Assembly (NCBI GenBank): GCA_045613385.1
Contig: JAZLAW010000011.1
Location: 1 to 64,000, forward strand
Direction of reading: 5' to 3'
Length of the DNA stretch: 64,000 nucleotides
Origin: SIG565 sp045613385
GTDB lineage: Bacteria; Bacillota; Clostridia; Oscillospirales; Acutalibacteraceae
The stretch's first letter is position 1. Each line of letters opens with the position of its first letter. Under the pieces are notes generated by a model. That model was not told the origin of the DNA, searched no databases, and saw only the letters and a program-made list of their open reading frames with translations. Positions 7,383 through 16,329 of the stretch are shown here, one piece after another. Position numbers and translations under genes: made by a program.

Positions 7383-7748
7383 ATGAAAACATTGGCTGAA
7401 CTTCAAGCAATCAAAGACAGAATGAAGGATAAGGTTATTCTTCGCGAAGGCTTCGGTGAAAAACGTATTGTTGTCGGTATGGCAACTTGCGGTATTGCCG
7501 CCGGTGCCCGTCCTGTGCTTAATGCATTCGTAGAAGGTATTAACGAAGCAGGTCTTGCCGGTAAGGTTACGGTAAGCCAGACAGGATGTATCGGTATCTG
7601 CCAGTACGAACCGGTTGTAGAAGTACACGAAGCAGGCAAAGAAAAGGTAACCTATGTTAAGATGACAGCTGAAAAAGCAGCAAGGGTTATCGAAGAACAC
7701 ATAAAGAACGGCAAAATCGTAAATGAATACGTATATGCCGAGAAATAA
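7383..7748 (+). CDS. Thioredoxin-like (2Fe-2S) ferredoxin-domain protein
   Basis: This 121-residue protein has a small thioredoxin-like [2Fe-2S] fold as found in the C-terminal part of NuoE and the N-terminal part of HydB. Three cysteines are in the expected places: C36 (in ATCGIAAGA) and C69/C73 (in QTGCIGIC). The first canonical pair is reduced to one cysteine, so a fourth ligand, if any, comes from elsewhere. It directly precedes HydB, and in clostridial bifurcating hydrogenase operons a protein of this kind usually lies there. It is presumed to be an electron-transfer subunit or assembly partner. Confidence 0.85.
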   Translation: MKTLAELQAIKDRMKDKVILREGFGEKRIVVGMATCGIAAGARPVLNAFVEGINEAGLAGKVTVSQTGCIGICQYEPVVEVHEAGKEKVTYVKMTAEKAARVIEEHIKNGKIVNEYVYAEK

Positions 7749-7769
7749 GTTTTAGTGGAGGTATTTTAA

Positions 7770-9584
7770 ATGATTCGTGCACATGTATTAATTTGTGGCG
7801 GTACCGGTTGTACCTCTTCGGGAAGTAAAAGCATTCAACAGGCTTTTACTGAAAATCTTGAAAAGTACGGTCTTACTGAAGAAGTAAAACTTGTACAAAC
7901 AGGATGTTTCGGTCTTTGTGCTATGGGACCTGTTGTTATCATACATCCCGATGGTACATTCTATAGCCGCGTAAATCCCGAAGATATTGAAGAAATAGTT
8001 AGTGAACATCTTCTTAAAGGTCGTGTTGTTACACGTCTTGAATATAAGGAAGATGAAAATGCTGAAGTTCACAAGAATGTAGCTCTTGGTGATACAGCAT
8101 TCTATAAATCTCAGACCCGTGTAGCATTACGTAACTGCGGTGTTATTGACCCTGAAGTTATTGATGAATATATTGCTATGGATGGTTACCAGGCTCTCGG
8201 TAAAGTACTTACCGAAATGACTCCTGAAGATGTAATTAAGTGCATCAGTGATTCCGGACTGAGAGGTCGCGGCGGCGGTGGATTCCCCACAGGCCGTAAA
8301 TGGTCACTTACGGCTGCAAATGCTGCTGACCAGAAGTACGTTGTATGTAACGCCGATGAAGGCGACCCGGGTGCATTTATGGACCGTTCGGTACTTGAAG
8401 GTGACCCGCACTGTCTTATCGAAGCTATGGCTATTGCCGGTTATGCTATCGGTGCAAATCAGGGTTATGTATATGTTCGTGCAGAGTATCCGATTGCCGT
8501 ATCCCGTCTTGCTATCGCTATTGACCAGGCAAGAGAGTACGGCTTGCTCGGTAAAAATATTTTCGGCACAGGTTTTGACTTCGACCTTGGCATCCGCTTA
8601 GGTGCAGGTGCATTCGTTTGCGGTGAAGAAACTGCACTTATGACATCTATCGAAGGTAACCGCGGTGAGCCGAGACCCCGTCCGCCGTATCCGGCAGTTA
8701 AGGGACTTTTCGGTTGTCCGACAGTTGAAAACAACGTTGAAACATTCGCTAACGTTCCGCAGATTATTCTTCGCGGCGCTGAATGGTTTGCTTCAATGGG
8801 TACCGAAAAATCAAAGGGTACAAAGGTATTTGCATTGGGCGGTAAAATCAAGAACACGGGTCTTGTTGAAATCCCGATGGGTACAACTCTCCGCCATATT
8901 ATTGAAGAAATCGGCGGCGGTATTCCGGATGGTAAGAAGTTCAAGGCTGCTCAGACAGGTGGTCCGTCAGGCGGATGTATCCCTGCAAGTCTTATTGATA
9001 CAGAAGTTGACTATGACAACCTTGTTGCCATCGGTTGTATGATGGGTTCAGGCGGACTTATCGTAATGGATGAAGATTCCTGTATGGTTGATATGGCTAA
9101 GTTCTTCCTTGAATTTACGGTTGATGAATCTTGCGGTAAGTGTACTCCGTGCCGCGTAGGTACAAAGCGACTTCTTGAAATGCTCGATAAAATCACCGAA
9201 GGCAAGGGCACACTTGAAGATATCGATGCCCTTGAAGAACTTTGCGAATATATTAAGGCCAACTCATTGTGCGGTCTCGGTCAGACAGCACCGAACCCCG
9301 TACTTGCAACACTCAAGTTCTTCCGCGATGAATATATCGCTCACGTTGTTGATAAAAAGTGTCCTGCAGGTGTTTGTAAAAACCTTCTCACATTTACAAT
9401 CGACAAAGATAAATGTATCGGTTGCGGTTTGTGTGCAAGAAACTGTCCTGCAGATGCTATCGTTAAGACCGACTACATAGCAGAAGGTCATAAATTACCG
9501 TCATTAACAATTGATGCCGCTAAATGTGTTAAGTGCGGCGCTTGTATTGCTAACTGTAAGTTTAAAGCAATAAGTAAACAATAA
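7770..9584 (+). CDS. hydB: HydB/NuoF-like NADH- and FMN-binding hydrogenase subunit
   Basis: The 604-residue subunit is the flavin site where NAD(H) meets the hydrogenase. In order it has a thioredoxin-like [2Fe-2S] domain (C9, C14, C46, C50), the glycine-rich nucleotide-binding loop GRGGGGFPTGRKW (about 165-178), the FMN domain with NADEGDPGAFMDR, a SLBB-type section, the NuoF [4Fe-4S] motif SCGKCTPCRVG (about 454-464), and a C-terminal 2x[4Fe-4S] ferredoxin domain (about 530-604). This full architecture matches HydB of trimeric electron-bifurcating hydrogenases, which couple NADH and reduced ferredoxin to H2. An AGTGGAGG site precedes the ATG. HydA follows 18 bp downstream. Confidence 0.94.
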   Translation: MIRAHVLICGGTGCTSSGSKSIQQAFTENLEKYGLTEEVKLVQTGCFGLCAMGPVVIIHPDGTFYSRVNPEDIEEIVSEHLLKGRVVTRLEYKEDENAEVHKNVALGDTAFYKSQTRVALRNCGVIDPEVIDEYIAMDGYQALGKVLTEMTPEDVIKCISDSGLRGRGGGGFPTGRKWSLTAANAADQKYVVCNADEGDPGAFMDRSVLEGDPHCLIEAMAIAGYAIGANQGYVYVRAEYPIAVSRLAIAIDQAREYGLLGKNIFGTGFDFDLGIRLGAGAFVCGEETALMTSIEGNRGEPRPRPPYPAVKGLFGCPTVENNVETFANVPQIILRGAEWFASMGTEKSKGTKVFALGGKIKNTGLVEIPMGTTLRHIIEEIGGGIPDGKKFKAAQTGGPSGGCIPASLIDTEVDYDNLVAIGCMMGSGGLIVMDEDSCMVDMAKFFLEFTVDESCGKCTPCRVGTKRLLEMLDKITEGKGTLEDIDALEELCEYIKANSLCGLGQTAPNPVLATLKFFRDEYIAHVVDKKCPAGVCKNLLTFTIDKDKCIGCGLCARNCPADAIVKTDYIAEGHKLPSLTIDAAKCVKCGACIANCKFKAISKQ

Positions 9585-9602
9585 GAAAGGAGCCGATTGA
9601 TA

Positions 9603-11339
9603 ATGGAAATGTTAAATGTAAAAGTAAACGGTATTGCAGTTAGCGTACCGAAAGGCTCCACTATTTTGGAAGCCGCACGTGTTGCAGGTGTTGAAATTCC
9701 GACACTCTGCTTTATGAAAGAAAAGAACGAAATCGGCGCTTGTCGTATCTGTGTTGTTGAAGCTACAGGTGCTCGCGGTCTTGTTACTGCTTGTGTATAC
9801 CCTGTAACAGAAGGTATGGAAATTCAGACCAATACCGAAAAGGTTCAGAAGGCTCGTAAGACTACTCTTGAACTTATTCTTTCAACTCACGAAAAGAAGT
9901 GCCTTTCTTGCAAACGCTCTACAAATTGCGAATTGCAGAAGCTCTGCCGTGAATATGGCGTAGAAGAAGACACCTTCGGTGGTTACAGACCGATATATGA
10001 AATTGATGATTCAACACCGCACCTTATTAGAGATAACAATAAGTGTGTTCTCTGCCGTCGTTGTGTTGCTGCTTGTAACGAGCAGTACGTAAGCGTTATC
10101 GGCGCTAATGACCGCGGTATTGATACAAATATCGGTTCTCCCTTTAATCTTAAACTCAACAGTGTACCTTGTATTTCTTGCGGTCAGTGTACTGCGGTTT
10201 GTCCGACTGGCGCACTCACCGAAAAGGATGATACAGATAAAGTATGGGCAGCTCTTGCTGACCCGACAAAGCACGTTGTTGTACAGACTGCTCCGTCAAT
10301 CCGTGCCACACTCGGAGAATGCTTCGATATGCCGATTGGTACAAATGTTGAAGGTAAAATGGTTGCAGCTCTTCGCAGACTTGGTTTTGCAAAGGTATTT
10401 GATACCGACTTTGCTGCCGACCTTACAATCGTTGAAGAAGCAACCGAACTTGTACAGCGTATTGCTAACGGCGGTACATTGCCGATGATTACATCTTGCT
10501 CACCCGGTTGGGTTAAATTCTGCGAATATTACTATCCTGATTTATTGGCTCATTTATCAAGCTGTAAATCTCCGCAACAAATGGGCGGTGCAGTTATTAA
10601 GACATACTATGCAAACAAGATGGGTATCGACCCGAAAGATATCGTTTGCGTATCTATTATGCCTTGTACTGCTAAGAAGTTTGAAATAGGCAGAGAAGAC
10701 CAGTCTGCAGCCGGTGTACCGGATGTTGATATTGCGCTTACAACACGCGAACTCGCTCGTATGATTGACCGCGCAGGTATCAAGTTCACCGCACTTCCCG
10801 ATGAAGATTTTGACAATCCGCTTGGCGAAGATACAGGCGCAGCCGTAATCTTCGGCGCAACAGGTGGTGTTATGGAAGCCGCAGTTCGTACTGCAAATGC
10901 TTGGCTTAACGGTGCTAAGGAACCCATCGAACTTCACGCAGTTCGTGGTACACAGGGTCTTAAGGAAGCAACAGTTACTGTTGGCGGAAACGAACTTAAG
11001 GTTGCAGTAGCTTCCGGCGCAGGTGCTGCTAAGGTTGTTATGGATAAACTTAAGAACGGAAACCCTGACGGTTGGGGCTTCATCGAAATTATGGGATGTC
11101 CCGGTGGTTGCGTAAACGGTGGCGGCCAACCGATTCAACCGCAATATGTACGCGATACAGTTGACCTAAAGGCAGTTCGCGCAAAGGCTCTTTATGATAT
11201 TGACTCTGCAAGTGAACTCCGTATGTCACACGAATCTCCGGTAGTTAAGAAACTCTATGAAGAGTGGTACGATGGTTTCGGCGGCCATAAGGCTCACCAC
11301 GACCTCCACACCACCTACGTAGCTCGTAAAAAGTATTAA
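9603..11339 (+). CDS. hydA: [FeFe]-hydrogenase catalytic subunit HydA
   Basis: The 578-residue enzyme reduces protons to H2 with electrons from ferredoxin and NADH. The N-terminus is a [2Fe-2S] domain (C36, C47, C50, C64), followed by a His-Cys3 cluster (H96, C100, C103, C109), two [4Fe-4S] clusters (about 148-200) and the H-cluster domain. H-cluster motifs are TSCSPGW (297-303), MPCTAKKFE (353-361) and EIMGCPGGCVNGG near 495. L1 carries one cysteine followed by serine, the reverse of the SSACP in the HydS-like paralogue. The C-terminus is the usual small-subunit-like segment. The ATG at 9603 lies 10 bp after AAAGGAG; a TTG at 9597 is too close. A terminator follows. Confidence 0.95.
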   Translation: MEMLNVKVNGIAVSVPKGSTILEAARVAGVEIPTLCFMKEKNEIGACRICVVEATGARGLVTACVYPVTEGMEIQTNTEKVQKARKTTLELILSTHEKKCLSCKRSTNCELQKLCREYGVEEDTFGGYRPIYEIDDSTPHLIRDNNKCVLCRRCVAACNEQYVSVIGANDRGIDTNIGSPFNLKLNSVPCISCGQCTAVCPTGALTEKDDTDKVWAALADPTKHVVVQTAPSIRATLGECFDMPIGTNVEGKMVAALRRLGFAKVFDTDFAADLTIVEEATELVQRIANGGTLPMITSCSPGWVKFCEYYYPDLLAHLSSCKSPQQMGGAVIKTYYANKMGIDPKDIVCVSIMPCTAKKFEIGREDQSAAGVPDVDIALTTRELARMIDRAGIKFTALPDEDFDNPLGEDTGAAVIFGATGGVMEAAVRTANAWLNGAKEPIELHAVRGTQGLKEATVTVGGNELKVAVASGAGAAKVVMDKLKNGNPDGWGFIEIMGCPGGCVNGGGQPIQPQYVRDTVDLKAVRAKALYDIDSASELRMSHESPVVKKLYEEWYDGFGGHKAHHDLHTTYVARKKY

Positions 11340-11347
11340 TTAATGCT

Positions 11348-11380
11348 AAAACCCCGATGTGTTCTTCACATCGGGGTTTT
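11348..11380. terminator. Bidirectional terminator after the hydrogenase operon
   Basis: AAAACCCCGATGTG (348-361 of 11 kb) pairs perfectly with CACATCGGGGTTTT (367-380) around a 5-nt loop. It lies between the convergent hydA and comEC ends and suits both. Confidence 0.9.
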
Positions 11381-11381
11381 C

Positions 11382-12722
11382 TTATAGATTTCCAAAATAT
11401 TCGATTATGTTATTAAAATAAGAAGTGGAATAACTGCACAACCTGAATGCAGGTACGGATAACGGTTGTAAAACGGGAACTGCAAAAAGTAAAATTCCAA
11501 CAAATGCCGAAACTACAGAAATAGTTACCGCATAAGAAATAAGCACATTAACAAGCACTGCATAAGGCGAAATAAAGCCAAAATAGTAAAGGCATATCGG
11601 CAGGGTGACTAACTGTGCACAAACCGTAATAACAGTAATTTCACATAGTACTTTAAGTGGCGCAAAGCGCCATTTTTCTATTCTTATAAGCTTAAGAATA
11701 AGCGGATTTAATACTAAAATTCCTGCAGTAGAAGCAGCAGATAATATAAATCCGACATCTTTTAGTATAAACGGGTTTATAATAAGGAGCATAATCACTA
11801 CAAAACAGAGTGAATTAAGCGGGTCTGTGTCTTTTCTGAAAAAGACACCTAAAAGCATAATAATATACATAACCCCCGACCGGACAACAGAAGGCGAGAG
11901 TCCGCAGAGTGCCATAAACACTAGGGTTGCCAAAATGGTTATCAGAGAAGAAAATTTATCAGGCATTTTTATAATTTTTAGTAATTTATACAGACTTCCG
12001 CAAACTATAGCCATATGTGAACCCGAAACCACCATAACGTGACTGACACCGCAGTTTCTGACCATTTTATTAAAATAATCTTCTTCATATGTTCTGTCAC
12101 CGACAGTCATACTATTCATAGTTGTTGCAATATCATACGGTAAATTACTGAAAAGTGTGCTTTTAAGATTTTCTCTGAGTTTTGCGATATGATATGAAAT
12201 ATTTTTGGTTTCGGTCAGATTATAGATTCTCTTTATATTACCGCTAAACAAAACGTTTCTCGAATAATGTGAAAAGCGGCCTTTATCTTTAAGGGTCGAA
12301 ATTTTAACATCAGCAGTAATGCGGCTACCTATCGGTAAACTTTCCGAATAACTGTAAAGATAGATACTGCCGTTTACTATCCGGTTATCCTCACAGTTAT
12401 TTACTTTTGCGGTATATCGGATATAATCATCTATATATGTAGCATCAGTAATAACACCACTGATTTCTACCTTTAAGTCGGTAACATTTTCAGCAGGTAA
12501 TATTTTTGTGTAGAAATTAATGCCAAAACTGATGACAATAAAAAGCAACAAGACGAAAACAACAATCAATTCTCTGAAATGCTTATAGCAGGCTGAGACA
12601 ATTATTAAACACAGTAGTAGGCAGATTACAGGAATTATAAAGGTTTGAAAACTGAGCAGTATTACAGAAAGTATTATAGACAGTACGGCGGATGCTGTTA
12701 TGGGTCTTTTAATATTAAACAT
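11382..12722 (-). CDS. comEC: ComEC/Rec2-type competence membrane protein, short form
   Basis: The 446-residue protein matches the membrane part of ComEC, the channel that moves single-stranded DNA across the cytoplasmic membrane during transformation. Residues 1-70 hold two or three membrane segments, about 75-165 the soluble OB-like DUF4131 domain, and about 190-440 the Competence domain with VSHVMVVSGSHMAI and the GLSPSVVRSGVMY motif followed by many membrane segments. The usual C-terminal metallo-beta-lactamase-like nuclease domain is absent: the chain ends cleanly at a stop before the terminator. It may have been lost or be encoded elsewhere. Whether this short form supports DNA uptake is not known from sequence. 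Confidence 0.88.
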   Translation of the reverse strand: MFNIKRPITASAVLSIILSVILLSFQTFIIPVICLLLCLIIVSACYKHFRELIVVFVLLLFIVISFGINFYTKILPAENVTDLKVEISGVITDATYIDDYIRYTAKVNNCEDNRIVNGSIYLYSYSESLPIGSRITADVKISTLKDKGRFSHYSRNVLFSGNIKRIYNLTETKNISYHIAKLRENLKSTLFSNLPYDIATTMNSMTVGDRTYEEDYFNKMVRNCGVSHVMVVSGSHMAIVCGSLYKLLKIIKMPDKFSSLITILATLVFMALCGLSPSVVRSGVMYIIMLLGVFFRKDTDPLNSLCFVVIMLLIINPFILKDVGFILSAASTAGILVLNPLILKLIRIEKWRFAPLKVLCEITVITVCAQLVTLPICLYYFGFISPYAVLVNVLISYAVTISVVSAFVGILLFAVPVLQPLSVPAFRLCSYSTSYFNNIIEYFGNL

Positions 12723-12731
12723 ATATAAAAA

Positions 12732-12755
12732 TCAAGTGCCGCAAAAGAGCGGCAC
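12732..12755 (-). terminator. Terminator after the phosphoribosyltransferase gene
   Basis: AAGTGCCGC (12732-12740) pairs with GCGGCACTT (12747-12755); on the minus strand it is followed by a T-rich tail. It separates the phosphoribosyltransferase from comEC, which therefore probably has its own promoter. Confidence 0.7.
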
Positions 12756-12761
12756 TTTTAA

Positions 12762-13301
12762 TTATTTAAAGAAAAGCGGTAGTGGTTCGAGATATATAAT
12801 ATCATCGCGTTCGGCAGCATCACCTTCGGCCAACACTGCACATGCACCGACTTCTATAGCTCCGGCCTCGCTAACAAGCTTTTGTACAGCTATAAGCGAT
12901 TCACCTGTGCTTATTACATCATCTACTATAAGAACGCGTTTGCCCTTTATAAGTTCCACATCACTGTCACCCAGATATAATTCCTGCACCTTTTGTGTGG
13001 TAATAGAACGAACACTAACGTGCAACGGGTTGCCCATATAAACCTTAACACCTTTACGCGCAACTATATAAGGCTTACCCGACTGGCGTGACATTTCATA
13101 AGCCAAAGGAATACTTTTAGCTTCAGGTGTCAGTATAAAATCGAATTCGGGAGCCCTTTTAAGAAGTGCTTCTGCCGCGGCTATTGTAATTTCGGTATCA
13201 CCGAAAAGTATGAAAGCCGCGATATCAAGTTTATCGTTTACAGGGAAGCGCCTTAGTTCACGCTCAACACCTGCAATATTGATTTTATATGTTTCAGCCA
13301 T
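12762..13301 (-). CDS. Adenine-phosphoribosyltransferase-like protein
   Basis: The 179-residue protein is a type I phosphoribosyltransferase that would join a purine base to PRPP in salvage. The PRPP loop VLIVDDVISTGES is present at about 124-136, and the flexible-loop segment HVSVRSITTQKVQELYLG and the MSRQSGKPYIVARK segment resemble Apt. The N-terminal region (VERELRRFPVNDKLDIAAFILFG) is less typical, and the base cannot be assigned with certainty; xanthine or guanine salvage is possible. The start follows GGTGTTA 8 bp upstream. It lies 32 bp downstream of the HIT gene in a minus-strand group led by alaS. Confidence 0.8.
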   Translation of the reverse strand: MAETYKINIAGVERELRRFPVNDKLDIAAFILFGDTEITIAAAEALLKRAPEFDFILTPEAKSIPLAYEMSRQSGKPYIVARKGVKVYMGNPLHVSVRSITTQKVQELYLGDSDVELIKGKRVLIVDDVISTGESLIAVQKLVSEAGAIEVGACAVLAEGDAAERDDIIYLEPLPLFFK

Positions 13302-13333
13302 TTTTTAACACCCCAAAAAATTATTTGTTTAAA

Positions 13334-13675
13334 TCAACCGGGAGGCCAGGCAAGGTTTCGACGGGCAAGGAGATGGAAATGTATATGACCTACTGTCTGT
13401 CCGCCATCTTTACCGCAGTTGTTTACTACACGGTAGCCATTTTCAAGATTTTCTTGTCTCGCGATTTTTGCGATTGCCTCAAAAATCTTTGCAATTAGAA
13501 TGCTGTTATCTTCAGATATTTCATTAGCACAAGCTATATGTTCTTTTGGTATCACAATAGCGTGGAAAGGGGCTTGTGGGTCGATATCTGCGAAAGCATA
13601 AACAAACGAATCTTCGTATATTTTGGTTGATGGGATTTCACCCGCAACTATTTTACAAAACAAACAATCTTTCAT
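13334..13675 (-). CDS. HIT family nucleotide hydrolase (Hint-like)
   Basis: The 113-residue protein is a histidine-triad nucleotide-binding protein of the HINT branch, which hydrolyses nucleoside phosphoramidates such as AMP-lysine. The triad HIHFH lies near residue 97, preceded by GGQTVG. The N-terminal DCLFCKIV with its CxxC and the WPPG C-terminus are characteristic of the family. The ATG at 13675 is preferred because GAGG lies 9 bp upstream; a start five codons earlier lacks a site. It follows alaS by 18 bp, so co-transcription is likely. Confidence 0.9.
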   Translation of the reverse strand: MKDCLFCKIVAGEIPSTKIYEDSFVYAFADIDPQAPFHAIVIPKEHIACANEISEDNSILIAKIFEAIAKIARQENLENGYRVVNNCGKDGGQTVGHIHFHLLARRNLAWPPG

Positions 13676-13693
13676 AGCGTATATCCTCACAGA

Positions 13694-16306
13694 TTATTTT
13701 AAAAGAGTAGAAACGACATTTAAGGCTTCTGCGATTTTAGAAGCATCTTTACCGCCTGCCATAGCAAAGTCGGGCTTTCCGCCACCATTACCGCCGGTAA
13801 TCTTAGCAACTTCTCTGACTATGTTACCTGCATGAGCCCCACTCGCAATAGCATCCTTACCGCAAGCGGCGGCAAATGTGATTTTACCATCCTTAACACC
13901 GGCTAAAACGACAACGGCATTTTGATTATTTGCCTTTATTGTTTCGCCCAGTGTACGAAGCTCATCGGCGGTGGAGTTTTCTATTTTAGCTGTAATGACT
14001 TTATAAGCAGCAATATTGGTAGCGCTTTCCATTATTTTATCAAGTTTGCCGAGAGCTAACTTGCTTTCCAGCTGTTCGACTAACTTTTCTTTTTCTTTAA
14101 GTTCACTCATAACTGCCGTGGCTCTTGTGGTCAAATCGTTAATATTGCCTGATTTGAGCGCCGCAGCGGTGGTGTTTAGAGTGTTAAAATAACGGTCGAC
14201 GAGCGCGAGTAGATTTTCGCCGGTAACGGCTTCGATTCTTCTGACGCCTGCGGCAATTCCCGATTCCGAAGTGATGCGGAAAAGACCAATTTTAGCGGTA
14301 TTGCTTATATGTGTACCGCCACAGAATTCAACTGATTTATTGTCGATAGCTACAACGCGTACGCGTTCTCCGTATTTTTCACCGAAAAGTGCCATCGCAC
14401 CAAGTTTTTTGGCTTCTTCAATAGGCATTTCTTCATTTTTAACCGGGATGCCACCGAGAATAACTCCATTTACAAAGTTTTCAACTGCCTTTATTTCTTC
14501 GGTGGTCATAGCAGAAAAATGGGTAAAGTCAAAACGAACGGAGTTTTCGTTTACGAGTTGTCCTGCCTGTTCAACGTGGGTACCGAGCACCTGTCTGAGT
14601 CCTGCTTGTAAAAGGTGAGCTGCAGTATGGTTTCGGCGTATTGCTTCGCGGCGCGAAACATCAATTTCGGCGGTTACTTTATCGCCAACCGAGATTATAC
14701 CATCTTCTACAACGCAGAAATGAATGAATATATCACTTGAGTTTTTGGTTGTATTAACAACTCTTAAAGTGGCATTTTCGCTTTTTATAATACCTGTGTC
14801 GCCAACCTGTCCGCCGCTTTCTGCATAGAACGGTGTTTTATTAAGAATAATCGCTATTTTATCTCCTGTAGCAGCAGAGCCTACCGTTTCATCATTGTTT
14901 ACGATAGCAAGTACATCAGCAAAATATACGTTTTCGCTATAGCCTAAAAATTCGGTAGCGCTAACGTTTTCAAGAGTAATGCCATCACTCTTCCAACTTT
15001 CGCCGTCCGATGCCTTACGGGCATTTCTGGCCTTCTCGCGTTGCTCATTCATAAGCTCTTTGAACTTTTCTTCATCTACCGAGATTCCTTTTTCTTTAAG
15101 AATATCAATAGTTAAATCAAGCGGGAAACCATAGGTATCGTAAAGTTTGAAAGCATCTTCGCCCGAAAGGGTTTTAGTGCCCACGGTAAGAGAATCTAAC
15201 ATTGAAAGACCTTGGTCGATAGTTTTGTTGAATGCAGTTTCTTCGTTATTTATAACCTTACTGATAAGTTGTTTTTTCTCTATAAGTTCGGGATATCCAG
15301 ATTTATTTTCGTTAATAACCGTATCACAAAGTTCCATAAAGAACGGACGGTTGATGCCGATAAGTTTTCCGTGTCTTACAGCGCGGCGGATAATACGGCG
15401 TAATACATATCCGCGGCCTTCGTTTGATGGAATAATACCGTCGCTTATCATAAATGTTGCAGCACGTGCGTGGTCGGTGATTGCGCGGATGGAAATATCG
15501 GTATTATTGTCACTGCCGTAGGTTTTGCCCGAAATTTCACAAACCTTGTTTATGATGTTACGGATGGTGTCAACTTCGAACATATTGTCAACGCCCTGCA
15601 TAACACAGGCAAGGCGTTCAAGTCCCATACCGGTATCAATATTCTTATGTTCAAGTTCGGTATAGGTGCCGTCACCCATATTATTGAACTGTGAAAATAC
15701 GTTGTTCCAGATTTCCATATATCTGTCGCAGTCGCATCCGGGTTTGCAGTCAGCAGAACCACAACCGTATTTTTCACCGCGGTCAAAATATATTTCACTA
15801 CAAGGGCCGCAAGGACCTGTACCGTGTTCCCAGAAGTTATCGGCTTTACCAAGGCGAACAATATGCTCTTTCGGTATGCCTATTTCATCCTTCCAGATGT
15901 TATAAGCTTCATCATCGCTCTCATAAATAGATGGCCAGAGAAGGTTTTTGGGAATTTCCAATGTTTCGGTTAAAAACTCCCAAGCCCAGTGTATTGCTTC
16001 GGTTTTAAAATAATCCCCAAAAGAAAAGTTACCAAGCATTTCAAAATATGTGCCGTGACGAGCGGTATGGCCGACGCGCTCAAGGTCAGGGGTACGGATA
16101 CATTTCTGACAGGTGGTAACCCTTTTTGAAGGGGGAGTAACTTCTCCTGTGAAATATTTTTTCATAGGTGCCATACCCGAGTTTATAAGCAAGAGTGATT
16201 TATCACCTTGGGGTACGAGTGAAAAACTGCCCAGGCGTAAATGACCTTTTGATTCAAAAAACGAGAGATACTTTTCTCTTAATGTGTTTAGAGACATCCA
16301 TTCCAT
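13694..16306 (-). CDS. alaS: Alanyl-tRNA synthetase
   Basis: The 870-residue enzyme charges tRNA-Ala. The N-terminal catalytic domain starts near WMSLNTLREKYLSFFESKGH and contains the class II motifs, including RVTTCQKCIRTPDLERVGHTARHGTYFEMLGNFSFGDY. The editing domain has HTAAHLLQAGLRQVLG (the HxxxH zinc/editing motif) and CGGTHISNTAKIGLF. The C-terminal C-Ala domain with a coiled coil and a DHHA1-type GNGGGKPDFAMAGGKD end completes the chain. Length is normal (about 870-880). No T-box leader is seen; the gene lies 23 bp after the acyltransferase-fold gene and is probably in its transcript. Confidence 0.97.
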   Translation of the reverse strand: MEWMSLNTLREKYLSFFESKGHLRLGSFSLVPQGDKSLLLINSGMAPMKKYFTGEVTPPSKRVTTCQKCIRTPDLERVGHTARHGTYFEMLGNFSFGDYFKTEAIHWAWEFLTETLEIPKNLLWPSIYESDDEAYNIWKDEIGIPKEHIVRLGKADNFWEHGTGPCGPCSEIYFDRGEKYGCGSADCKPGCDCDRYMEIWNNVFSQFNNMGDGTYTELEHKNIDTGMGLERLACVMQGVDNMFEVDTIRNIINKVCEISGKTYGSDNNTDISIRAITDHARAATFMISDGIIPSNEGRGYVLRRIIRRAVRHGKLIGINRPFFMELCDTVINENKSGYPELIEKKQLISKVINNEETAFNKTIDQGLSMLDSLTVGTKTLSGEDAFKLYDTYGFPLDLTIDILKEKGISVDEEKFKELMNEQREKARNARKASDGESWKSDGITLENVSATEFLGYSENVYFADVLAIVNNDETVGSAATGDKIAIILNKTPFYAESGGQVGDTGIIKSENATLRVVNTTKNSSDIFIHFCVVEDGIISVGDKVTAEIDVSRREAIRRNHTAAHLLQAGLRQVLGTHVEQAGQLVNENSVRFDFTHFSAMTTEEIKAVENFVNGVILGGIPVKNEEMPIEEAKKLGAMALFGEKYGERVRVVAIDNKSVEFCGGTHISNTAKIGLFRITSESGIAAGVRRIEAVTGENLLALVDRYFNTLNTTAAALKSGNINDLTTRATAVMSELKEKEKLVEQLESKLALGKLDKIMESATNIAAYKVITAKIENSTADELRTLGETIKANNQNAVVVLAGVKDGKITFAAACGKDAIASGAHAGNIVREVAKITGGNGGGKPDFAMAGGKDASKIAEALNVVSTLLK

Positions 16307-16329
16307 AATTTATTACTTCCTTGAGGATA

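Noticed and set aside
12762..13301. PyrR regulator matching the pyr attenuator
   Set aside because: It is a phosphoribosyltransferase, but the segments around the PRPP loop are of the purine (Apt-like) type and the sequence lacks the PyrR N-terminal pattern.
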